Shown here one piece after another: positions 33,187 to 40,048 of a stretch of DNA of 64,000 bases; the first letter of the stretch is position 1; every line of letters begins with the position of its first letter. This stretch comes from VRUE01 sp035693025 (GTDB lineage Bacteria; Actinomycetota; Thermoleophilia; Solirubrobacterales; 70-9), in assembly GCA_035693025.1 (NCBI GenBank), contig DASSHI010000015.1, positions 5,324 through 69,323 of the forward strand. The letters run 5' to 3'. Both the position numbers and the translations under genes were made by a program. Below the pieces are notes generated by a model, which was not told the origin of the DNA, did not search any database, and saw only the letters and a program-made list of their open reading frames with translations.

Positions 33187-34749
33187 ATGCTCACCGTTCA
33201 GAGCCTGCTCGACGAGGTCGGCCTCGACCTGATCGCCGGCGTGGATGCGGCCGAGGCGCCGCTGCGCTGGATCCACATCTCCGAGCTCGAGGACCCGACC
33301 CCGTGGCTCTCCGGCGGCGAGCTGATGCTGACCACCGGGATTCCGCTCGAGAGCGCCGCCAAGCAGCGCGCCTACATCGGCCTGCTCGCCGAGCACAACC
33401 TCGCCGGGCTCGGCTTCGGCACCGGCTTCACTCACAAGAAACTGCCGAAAGCACTCGTCGAAGAGGCGCGCAAGCGCGACTTCCCCTTGTTCGAGGTGCC
33501 CTACTCGACGCCGTTCATCGCGATCACCGAGAAGGCCTTCGCCAAGCTCGTCAACGAGCAGTACGAGGTGCTGCAGCGCGGCATCGCCGTGCAGCGCCGG
33601 CTCGAGCGGCTGGTCCTCGAAGAGCGCGGCCTCGAGGAGATCGTGGCGACGATCGCCTCCGCGGTCGGCGGCACCGTGGCGATCCTCAACAACCGCGGCG
33701 AGCGCATCGCCGGCCGCGGCTTCCGCCGCCAGCTCTCGGCCGAGGCGGTCAACGCGATCCGCGACGAAGCTCTCGACCACATCGCCGACGGCCACTCCTT
33801 CGCCCCCACCCACCCCTCGGTCGCCGGTCGCGCCCTCGCCCACCCGGTGATCTCGCCGGGGGGCGGGCCGCCGCAGGCCTGGGTGGTGATGGTGCGCGAT
33901 TCGGGCGGGCTCGGGGACTTCGAGCGGTTGATCCTGCAGCAGGCGGTCGCCGTCGTCGCGCTCGAGCTGATGCGCCGTCGCGTCGCCCGCGAGACCGAGC
34001 GCCGGTTGGCCGGCGACGTGCTGGCGGGCGCGCTGGGCGGTCGCCTGGACCCGAGTGAGCTGCGCCGTCGCCTCGAGCCATTCGGGATCGGCGACGAGGC
34101 CGCCGTGCTCGTCTTCGACCTCGACGACCCTGCAGCCGCCGAGCCGGCCCTGGAGCGGGCGCTCGCCGCTGACGCCTGTCCGGCCGTCGTCGCGCCTCAC
34201 ACCAGCGGCAGCCGCGAGCTGCTCTGCGCGGTCGTCGACGCCGCCGACCGCGACCCGGTCGACCTCGCCTCCGAAGCGCGCAAAGCGCTGATCAAGGAGC
34301 GGGGGACCGTGCGCGCCGCCGCCAGCCGCCCGGCCCCGCCGGAGGCGTTGCGCCACTCCTTCCACGAGGCGCGCTGCGCCCTGGAGGCGACCGCCTTCAC
34401 CGAGAACGGCGGCGTCCCCGACGTCGCTTCCTGGCGCGATCTCGGCGCCTTCACCCTGCTGCTCTCGATCCAGGACGACGACGCGCTGGCGCTCTATTGC
34501 GACAGCGTGCTCGGCCCGATCGAGGCGGGGGACGAGGAGTACGGCGGCGAGCTGTTGCGCTCGCTGGAGGCCTTCATCGAGCAGAACGGCCAGTGGGAGC
34601 GCGCCGCGCGCGAGGTCTACTGCCACCGTCACACCCTGCGCTACCGCATGCGCAAGGTCGAAGAGCTGACCGGGCGCGACCTCTCCCGCGCCCACGACCG
34701 AATCGAGTTCTGGCTGGCGCTGCGGGCGCGCGAGCTGGTGAGAGCGTGA
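33187..34749 (+). CDS. PucR-family transcriptional regulator
   Basis: 520 residues from ATG at 33187. N-terminal PucR domain (TVQSLLDEVGLDLIAGVDAA ... WLSGGELMLTTGIPL), central GGDEF-like/CdaR region, and C-terminal HTH_30: SLEAFIEQNGQWERAAREVY, CHRHTLRYRMRKVEELTGRD. Members regulate purine, GABA and polyamine catabolism in response to pathway metabolites. It lies between the aminotransferase and alanine dehydrogenase genes in one run, so it most likely controls this operon and the divergent permease. Confidence 0.9.
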   Translation: MLTVQSLLDEVGLDLIAGVDAAEAPLRWIHISELEDPTPWLSGGELMLTTGIPLESAAKQRAYIGLLAEHNLAGLGFGTGFTHKKLPKALVEEARKRDFPLFEVPYSTPFIAITEKAFAKLVNEQYEVLQRGIAVQRRLERLVLEERGLEEIVATIASAVGGTVAILNNRGERIAGRGFRRQLSAEAVNAIRDEALDHIADGHSFAPTHPSVAGRALAHPVISPGGGPPQAWVVMVRDSGGLGDFERLILQQAVAVVALELMRRRVARETERRLAGDVLAGALGGRLDPSELRRRLEPFGIGDEAAVLVFDLDDPAAAEPALERALAADACPAVVAPHTSGSRELLCAVVDAADRDPVDLASEARKALIKERGTVRAAASRPAPPEALRHSFHEARCALEATAFTENGGVPDVASWRDLGAFTLLLSIQDDDALALYCDSVLGPIEAGDEEYGGELLRSLEAFIEQNGQWERAAREVYCHRHTLRYRMRKVEELTGRDLSRAHDRIEFWLALRARELVRA

Positions 34750-34756
34750 GCCGGCG

Positions 34757-35947
34757 ATGATCGTCGGCGTCCCCAAGGAGATCAAGCCCGACGAGTACCG
34801 CGTCGCGATCACCCCCGCGGGGGTGCGCGAGATGACCGAGCACGGCCATCAGGTTCTGCTCGAGGTCGGGGCGGGATTGGGCAGCGCGATCGCCGACGCC
34901 GAATACGAGTCGCAGGGCGGCTGCATCGCGCCCGACGCGGCCGCCGTGTTCGGCGAGGCGGAGATGGTCCTGAAGGTGAAGGAGCCGCAGCCGGCCGAGA
35001 TCGAGATGCTGCGGCGGGGCCAGCTGTTGTTCACCTACCTGCACCTTGCGCCCGACCCCGAGCAGACCCGCGGCCTCTGCCGCTCCGGCGCCACCTGCGT
35101 CGCCTACGAGACCGTGGAGGACGCGCGCGGGCAGCTGCCGCTGCTGGCGCCGATGAGTGAGATTGCCGGCAAGATCGCCACCCAGGCCGGCGCCTTCATG
35201 CTGGAGAAGCCGCTGGGCGGGCGCGGCATCCTGCTCGGCGGCGTGCCGGGAGTGGCGGCGGCCAACGTGATCGTGATCGGCGGCGGCGTGGTCGGCATGA
35301 ACGCCGCCTTCGTCGCGATCGGCATGGGGGCGGACGTCTTCGTGTTCGACCGCTCGATCGACCGCCTGCGCGAGCTCGACGTCGACTTCGCGGGAGCCTG
35401 CTCGACCGTGTACTCGACCACGCTCGCGGTGGAGGAGATGCTGCCCCGCGCCGACCTCGTGATCGGCGCCGTGCTCGTGCACGGCGCGCGGGCCCCTTAT
35501 GTAGTGCGTCGCGAGCAGCTGAGCCTGATGAAGCCCGGCGCGGTGCTGGTCGACGTCTCGATCGACCAGGGCGGCTGCTTCGAGACCTCGCGGCCGACGA
35601 CCCACCACGAACCGACTTTCGAGGTCGACAGCGTCACCCACTACTGCGTCGCCAACATGCCCGGCGCGGTGCCGATCACCGCGACTCACGCGCTCACCAA
35701 CGCGACCCTGCCCTACGCGGTCATGCTGGCGGACCATGGTGTCGAGGGCGCGATAAGGCACGACCCCGGCCTGCGCCTCGGCGTCAACGTCGCCGCCGGC
35801 GAGGTCACCCACCCCGCCGTGGCCGAGGCCCTCGGCCGCGAGTGCGTCCCCGTGGAGCAAGCCCTGGAAGCGGCCGATGGGCCGAAATCGTCCAAATCGC
35901 GGACGTTTGAGGCCCGTCGGCCCCGACATGCGGAGGTATCGGACTGA
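34757..35947 (+). CDS. ald: Alanine dehydrogenase
   Basis: 396 residues from ATG at 34757. Hallmarks: MIVGVPKEIKPDEYRVAITP, LKVKEPQPAEIEML (substrate Lys), FTYLHLAPDPEQT (catalytic His), VIVIGGGVVGMNAAFVAIGM (NAD Rossmann) and HYCVANMPGAVPITATHALT. It reversibly deaminates L-alanine to pyruvate with NAD. Usual Ald length is about 371; here residues 373-396 are encoded by a palindromic repeat and its flank, an apparent C-terminal extension. It is flanked by an aminotransferase/regulator and overlaps the next gene (ATGA), so it probably recycles alanine formed when pyruvate accepts the amino group. Confidence 0.95.
   Translation: MIVGVPKEIKPDEYRVAITPAGVREMTEHGHQVLLEVGAGLGSAIADAEYESQGGCIAPDAAAVFGEAEMVLKVKEPQPAEIEMLRRGQLLFTYLHLAPDPEQTRGLCRSGATCVAYETVEDARGQLPLLAPMSEIAGKIATQAGAFMLEKPLGGRGILLGGVPGVAAANVIVIGGGVVGMNAAFVAIGMGADVFVFDRSIDRLRELDVDFAGACSTVYSTTLAVEEMLPRADLVIGAVLVHGARAPYVVRREQLSLMKPGAVLVDVSIDQGGCFETSRPTTHHEPTFEVDSVTHYCVANMPGAVPITATHALTNATLPYAVMLADHGVEGAIRHDPGLRLGVNVAAGEVTHPAVAEALGRECVPVEQALEAADGPKSSKSRTFEARRPRHAEVSD
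35873..35921 (-). repeat. Palindromic repeat family, copy A (inside the ald 3' end)
   Basis: Outer arms GCCGATGGGCC (35873-35883) and GGCCCGTCGGC (35911-35921) pair with one G-T; inner arms CGTCC and GGACG enclose the 7-base loop AAATCGC. The reverse complement aligns closely with 59446-59493, including CGTCCGCgATTTGGACG, so the two copies are in opposite orientations. It encodes the last codons of alanine dehydrogenase. Confidence 0.7.
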
Positions 35948-37314
35948 TGAGCGCCTACGCGGTGGTAAACCCGGCGACCGGCGAGACGATCAGGGAGTTC
36001 CCGGAGATCGGCGACGAGGAGCTGCGCGCCGCGATCGAGCGGGCCGACCGCGCCGCGCGGACGTGGCCCGGCTCCTCGAGCGCGGCCGAGCGCGGCGCAC
36101 TCGTCCGCCGGGCCGGCGAGCTGCACCTCGAGCGCCGCCAAAAGCTGGCCGAGATCGTCGTCCGCGAGATGGGCAAGCCGATCGAGCAGGCCCTGGCGGA
36201 GGTCGACTTCACGGCCGAAATCTACGGCTTCTACGCCGACAAGGCCGAGGAGCTGATGGCCGACGAGCCGATCGAGCTGCGCGACGGCGAGGGCACCGCG
36301 GTGGTCCGCCGCAGCCCCTTCGGCGTGCTGCTGGGGATCATGCCCTGGAACTTCCCCTACTACCAGGTGGCCCGCTTCGCGGCGCCGAACCTGGTGATCG
36401 GCAACACGATCCTGCTCAAGCACGCCCCGCAGTGCCCCGAATCGGCCGAGGCGATGCAGCGGATCTTCGACGACGCCGGCTTCCCGGAGGGCGCCTACGA
36501 GAACGTCTACGCGAGCAACGAGCAGATCGAGTGGGCGATCGCCGACCCGCGCGTGCGCGGCGTCTCGGTCACCGGCTCCGAGCGCGCCGGCGCCGCGGTC
36601 GCCGCGGCCGCCGGGCGCAACCTGAAGAAGGTCGTGCTGGAGCTCGGCGGCTCGGACCCCTTCATCCTGCTCGGCTCCGACGACGTCGACGCGGCCGCCG
36701 GGGCGGCGGCGGAAGCGCGGCTCGACAACGCCGGCCAGTCCTGCAACGCGGCCAAGCGCTTCATCGTCGTCGACGAGCTGTACGACGAGTTCCTCGAGCG
36801 GTTCCGCGAAAAGCTCGCCGCGGCGAAGCCGGGCGATCCCACGGCCGAGGGCACCGAGGTCGGCCCGCTCTCCTCGAGCACCGCGGCCGACCGGCTCGAG
36901 GACCAGGTGAAGCGCGCGGTCGCGAACGGCGCCGAGGTCCTGCTCGGCGGCAAGCGCGAGGGCAACTACTTCGAGCCGACGCTCCTCACCGGGATCGCGC
37001 CCGGCGACGAGGCCTCCCAGGAAGAGTTCTTCGGGCCCGTCGCCCAGGTCTACCGGGTGGGTTCCGAGGAGGAGGCGGTCGAGCTCGCCAACCAGACCCC
37101 CTTCGGCCTCGGCTCCTACCTGATGACCACCGACGCCGAGCAGGCCGACCGGGTCGCCGACCGGATCGAAGCCGGCATGGTCTACGTCAACCTCGTCGGC
37201 GCCGACGCCCCCGAGCTCCCCTTCGGCGGCTTCAAGCGCTCCGGCTTCGGCCGCGAGCTCGGCCGCTACGGCGCCGACGAGTTCGTCAACAAGAAGCTGA
37301 TCCGCAGCGCCTGA
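35947..37314 (+). CDS. gabD: NAD(P)-dependent succinate-semialdehyde dehydrogenase
   Basis: 455 residues; the ATG overlaps the ald stop (ATGA). Aldehyde dehydrogenase superfamily: GVLLGIMPWNFPYYQVARFA, SVTGSERAGAAVAAAAGRNL, VVLELGGSDPFILL (general base Glu) and DNAGQSCNAAKRFIV with the catalytic cysteine. C-terminal GGFKRSGFGRELGRYG. The short 455-residue form with this signature is the usual actinobacterial NADP-SSADH, oxidising succinate semialdehyde to succinate. With the decarboxylase and aminotransferase genes it completes a GABA shunt to the TCA cycle. Confidence 0.92.
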   Translation: MSAYAVVNPATGETIREFPEIGDEELRAAIERADRAARTWPGSSSAAERGALVRRAGELHLERRQKLAEIVVREMGKPIEQALAEVDFTAEIYGFYADKAEELMADEPIELRDGEGTAVVRRSPFGVLLGIMPWNFPYYQVARFAAPNLVIGNTILLKHAPQCPESAEAMQRIFDDAGFPEGAYENVYASNEQIEWAIADPRVRGVSVTGSERAGAAVAAAAGRNLKKVVLELGGSDPFILLGSDDVDAAAGAAAEARLDNAGQSCNAAKRFIVVDELYDEFLERFREKLAAAKPGDPTAEGTEVGPLSSSTAADRLEDQVKRAVANGAEVLLGGKREGNYFEPTLLTGIAPGDEASQEEFFGPVAQVYRVGSEEEAVELANQTPFGLGSYLMTTDAEQADRVADRIEAGMVYVNLVGADAPELPFGGFKRSGFGRELGRYGADEFVNKKLIRSA

Positions 37315-37331
37315 GACCGGCCCTTCGAGCA

Positions 37332-37351
37332 CTGGACCAAGTGGACTAAGT
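37332..37351 (+). promoter_or_regulatory. Direct repeats upstream of the Phd-type antitoxin gene
   Basis: GGACCAAGT and GGACTAAGT (37334-37351) are adjacent imperfect direct repeats 18 bases before the GTG start at 37369. Antitoxins of this family bind repeats at their own promoter, so this is a candidate autoregulatory operator. Confidence 0.4.
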
Positions 37352-37368
37352 CTTGCTACAGTCGCCGT

Positions 37369-37602
37369 GTGGCGACAAGCGTCAACATCCACGAGGCGAA
37401 GACCCAGTTCTCCAAGCTCGTCCGCCGGGCGGAAGCAGGTGAGGAGATCGTCGTGCGCCGCGGCAGCGAGCCGGTCGCTCAGCTCGGGCCGCTGAAGAAG
37501 AAGCGGGGGGGAGTGACGGGACGCGGGTCGATGAAGGGAGAAATCTGGATCGGCCCGGATTTCGACGAGCCTCTCGAGGAATTCGCCGAGTACGAAAAGT
37601 GA
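37369..37602 (+). CDS. Phd/YefM-family antitoxin
   Basis: 77 residues from GTG at 37369. SVNIHEAKTQFSKLVRRAEA then GEEIVVRRGSEPVAQLGPL is the Phd/YefM DNA-binding fold. The C-terminal tail (IWIGPDFDEPLEEFAEYEK) is acidic and is the usual toxin-binding segment. It is followed after three bases by a PIN-domain toxin gene. Autorepression with the toxin as co-repressor is expected for the family; a repeat pair upstream is a possible operator. Confidence 0.9.
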   Translation: MATSVNIHEAKTQFSKLVRRAEAGEEIVVRRGSEPVAQLGPLKKKRGGVTGRGSMKGEIWIGPDFDEPLEEFAEYEK

Positions 37603-37605
37603 TCG

Positions 37606-37986
37606 TTGGCGCGTCTGCTGGTCGATAGTCACGTCCTTCTGTGGCACGTTCTCGACGATTCCCGTCTCGGACCGGGCCCCACCGCGGCAATCGAGGCCCC
37701 CGGTGCCGAGGTCGTGGTCAGCGCCGCGAGCCTCTGGGAGATCGCGATCAAGTCCGCGCTCGGCAAGCTGAACGCGCCGGACGATCTGCCCCGGCGTATA
37801 CCGGAGCTTGGCTTCGAGCTCCTGGACATCACCGAGGATCACGCCTGGCGTGTTCGCTCGCTCCCCCACCACCACGGCGACCCTTTCGATCGCCTCTTGA
37901 TCGCCCAGGCTCAACTCGAGCGACTTCCGATCGTCACCGCGGACCCGGCGTTCGACGAGTACGGCGTCACCGTGATCTGGGAATGA
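37606..37986 (+). CDS. PIN-domain ribonuclease toxin
   Basis: 126 residues from TTG at 37606, three bases after the antitoxin stop. PIN acidic residues: RLLVDSHVLLWHVLDD (first Asp), AASLWEIAIKSALGK (Glu), GDPFDRLLIAQAQLERLPIV (Asp) and TADPAFDEYGV (Asp). The 'LWEIAIK' and 'DPFDRLLIAQA' variants place it in the PIN group typically paired with Phd-type antitoxins. Members cleave RNA when free. The pair separates the GABA operon from the exported-protein region. Confidence 0.9.
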   Translation: MARLLVDSHVLLWHVLDDSRLGPGPTAAIEAPGAEVVVSAASLWEIAIKSALGKLNAPDDLPRRIPELGFELLDITEDHAWRVRSLPHHHGDPFDRLLIAQAQLERLPIVTADPAFDEYGVTVIWE

Positions 37987-38014
37987 GCAGCTCGGCCGAT
38001 ATTCTGGGCGCATC

Positions 38015-39775
38015 GTGAAGTCGATCGGCAGGGGACTCTTGGTCGTCGGGTTGGCGGCGCTCTTCGGCGTGCTGGCGCTCGGCGCCGGCGAAACGCCGGA
38101 AGAAGAACCGCCGCGCTGCCACGGGCGCCGGGCGACGATCGTCGGCACGCCTGGCGACGACGTTCTGCGCGGCACGCCCAAGCGCGACGTGATCTGGGGC
38201 GGGCCGGGGAACGACGAAATCACCGGCAGCCTCGGCAACGACCTGATCTGCGGCGGGGGAGGGGACGACCTGATCCACGGCGGTCGCGGCAACGACGAAC
38301 TCTACGGCGGGGCCGGCAGCGATCGGGTGATCGGCGATCTCGGCGACGACAAGGCCTCCGGGGGCGCGGGCGACTACGACGAGGTCGCCGGCAGCCTCGG
38401 CATCGACACGCTCAACGGCGGGCCCGGTGACTTCGACCTCGTGCACGGCGACTACGGCTACGACCGCATGGACGGCGGTCCCGGCAGCGACGACATCGCC
38501 TCCTTCGCGACGGACGTCGCCGGCGGCAAGGGCGCCGGCGACTGGGTCGACCTCGCCAAGCACAAGGCGCGCGGCGACGGCCACGACCGGCTCTTTCGGC
38601 TCGAGGACATCGAAGGCTCGGCCTTCCGCGACACGCTGATCGGCGACACGGGCGACAACCGGATCAACGGCGGCCCCGGCGACGACACGCTGATCGGCGG
38701 CGGCGGTGCGGACGAACTGGTCGGCGGCCAGGGCAGCGACGGCTGCCAGGGCGCCAAGGGCAACACCACCTCCTGCGGCAAGGAAGCTCCGCCCAAAGCC
38801 TCTGCTTACGTCCAGCTCGACCGCACCAAGGGCGGTGGGGGCGGCCTGGAGATAGTCGGCGGCGGCGGGCCCGACGCCTTCGATGTCGCCTTCGACGAAG
38901 CGACGGAGACCTTTGGCATCAGCGCCGCCAAGGGCATCGCGATCGGCCCCGGCTGTACGCGCCAGGGCACCGATCCGCGCCAGGTGACGTGCGCCGCCGC
39001 CGGTCCGGCGCGCTGGCTGACCGCCGACCTCGGCCCCGGCAACGACCGCTTTCGCGCCGAAGGCTCGCTCGCCGGGGCGCAGAACGTCCGCATCGCCGGT
39101 GGGCTCGGCGACGACACGATCAAAGCCGGTCCCGAGGACGACCTGCTCGAGTCGGGCCCGGGCGCCGACAAGCTCTACGGCGGCGACGGCGCCGACGGCC
39201 TCGTCGGGGGCCTGCCCGGGCCGACGTTCCTCTACGGCGAAGGCGACGGCGACCTGCTCGCCGCCGGCGGTGGCTGCGCCGGCGGCGCCCTGGTTGGCGG
39301 CGAAGGCCGCGACGACGCCTCCTTCGCCGAGACCCAGGCCCATCCCGGCCTGCTCTACATCTCCTTCCTCGCGCACAAAGCGTGGATCGACACCCTGTTC
39401 AAGGAAGGCAAGTGCGCTCCGGTCCGCCTCGATCCCTCCGACGAGGACATGGAGGGCTCCTTCGACAACGACGTGCTGATCGGCGACCACGGCCCCAACG
39501 CGCTGCTCGGCCAGCCCGGCCAGGACCGGTTCTTCGGCGAGGGCGGCGAAGACGTGATCGACGCCCGCGACGGCGTCCGCGACTTCTCGATCCAGTGCGG
39601 CGCCGGCCATTACTTTCAGCCCCCGACGCCGCCGAAAAGCAAAGTGAAGCCCGAACCGGTCCTCCACGGCACTCCCGCCGGCCGCGCCCTCACCGACACG
39701 TTCGACCCCGCGCCGCTCCTCTGCTCCACCGTCGTGCACGGCACGCCGGTAGCAGGCCTCAACAACGGCGGCTGA
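38015..39775 (+). CDS. Exported RTX-like (hemolysin-type calcium-binding) repeat protein
   Basis: 586 residues from GTG at 38015 with a signal peptide (GRGLLVVGLAALFGVLALGA). Two blocks of glycine/aspartate nonapeptides bind calcium in a beta-roll: residues ~43-130 (GTPGDDVLRGTPKRDVIWGG, PGNDEITGSLGNDLICGGGG) and ~370-500 (AGGLGDDTIKAGPEDDLLES). Several cysteines (CHGRR, LICGG, SDGCQG) imply extracellular disulphides. A signal peptide rather than type I secretion is typical for actinobacterial members. Function, probably adhesion or surface structure, is not defined. The high-GC repeats give long spurious frames on the other strand. Confidence 0.8.
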   Translation: MKSIGRGLLVVGLAALFGVLALGAGETPEEEPPRCHGRRATIVGTPGDDVLRGTPKRDVIWGGPGNDEITGSLGNDLICGGGGDDLIHGGRGNDELYGGAGSDRVIGDLGDDKASGGAGDYDEVAGSLGIDTLNGGPGDFDLVHGDYGYDRMDGGPGSDDIASFATDVAGGKGAGDWVDLAKHKARGDGHDRLFRLEDIEGSAFRDTLIGDTGDNRINGGPGDDTLIGGGGADELVGGQGSDGCQGAKGNTTSCGKEAPPKASAYVQLDRTKGGGGGLEIVGGGGPDAFDVAFDEATETFGISAAKGIAIGPGCTRQGTDPRQVTCAAAGPARWLTADLGPGNDRFRAEGSLAGAQNVRIAGGLGDDTIKAGPEDDLLESGPGADKLYGGDGADGLVGGLPGPTFLYGEGDGDLLAAGGGCAGGALVGGEGRDDASFAETQAHPGLLYISFLAHKAWIDTLFKEGKCAPVRLDPSDEDMEGSFDNDVLIGDHGPNALLGQPGQDRFFGEGGEDVIDARDGVRDFSIQCGAGHYFQPPTPPKSKVKPEPVLHGTPAGRALTDTFDPAPLLCSTVVHGTPVAGLNNGG

Positions 39776-39818
39776 CCGCCTCTCAAGTCGTTTTCTCGCG
39801 CCCGTGTAAGCGGGTTGC

Positions 39819-39847
39819 TTGACATCCAGACACATGTGTGTCTTAAT
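39819..39847 (+). promoter_or_regulatory. Consensus-like promoter for the collagen-like gene
   Basis: TTGACA (39819-39824), a 17-base spacer and CTTAAT (39842-39847) form a strong housekeeping-type promoter. The spacer contains ACACATGTGT, a perfect 10-base palindrome (39830-39839), a good position for a repressor to block RNA polymerase. Transcription would begin near 39854. Confidence 0.65.
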
Positions 39848-39854
39848 CCTTTGC

Positions 39855-40048
39855 GTATTAGGAAACACGGATGTCCGCGTTTCCTGTCCGTCAAAGGGAA
39901 GGGCGGAAGGCAGGGAAAGGGCCGCCCGGAAGGCGGCAGGACCAGGGAAAGGGACATGACGCACTTTCAAACGGGACTTGGCCGCCGCAGAGCGGCCAGA
40001 ACGGCCGGTTGGGACGCCGGCAACCACTACTCAAGGAGAGATGCACTG
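39855..40048 (+). promoter_or_regulatory. Long structured 5' leader
   Basis: About 195 bases between the predicted transcription start and the ATG. Hairpins: AGGAAACACGGA/TCCGCGTTTCCT at 39860-39885 at the extreme 5' end, GGCCGC/GCGGCC at 39980-39997, and GCCGG/CCGGC at 40004-40021, followed by AAGGAG at 40033. CAGGGAAAGGG occurs twice in between. I could not match it to a riboswitch class I know; it may stabilise the mRNA or control translation. Confidence 0.45.

Noticed and set aside
35713..38292. 859-codon open frame on the minus strand
   Set aside because: It runs antisense to gabD and the Phd/PIN pair, all of which have clear motifs.
37967..40027. 686-codon open frame on the minus strand
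   Set aside because: Antisense to the RTX-like gene; the Val/Ala/Gly-rich product is a shadow of Gly/Asp repeats.
39855..40048. Known riboswitch (c-di-GMP-I, c-di-AMP or SAM)
   Set aside because: I could not place the conserved core sequences of these classes; only generic hairpins are present.
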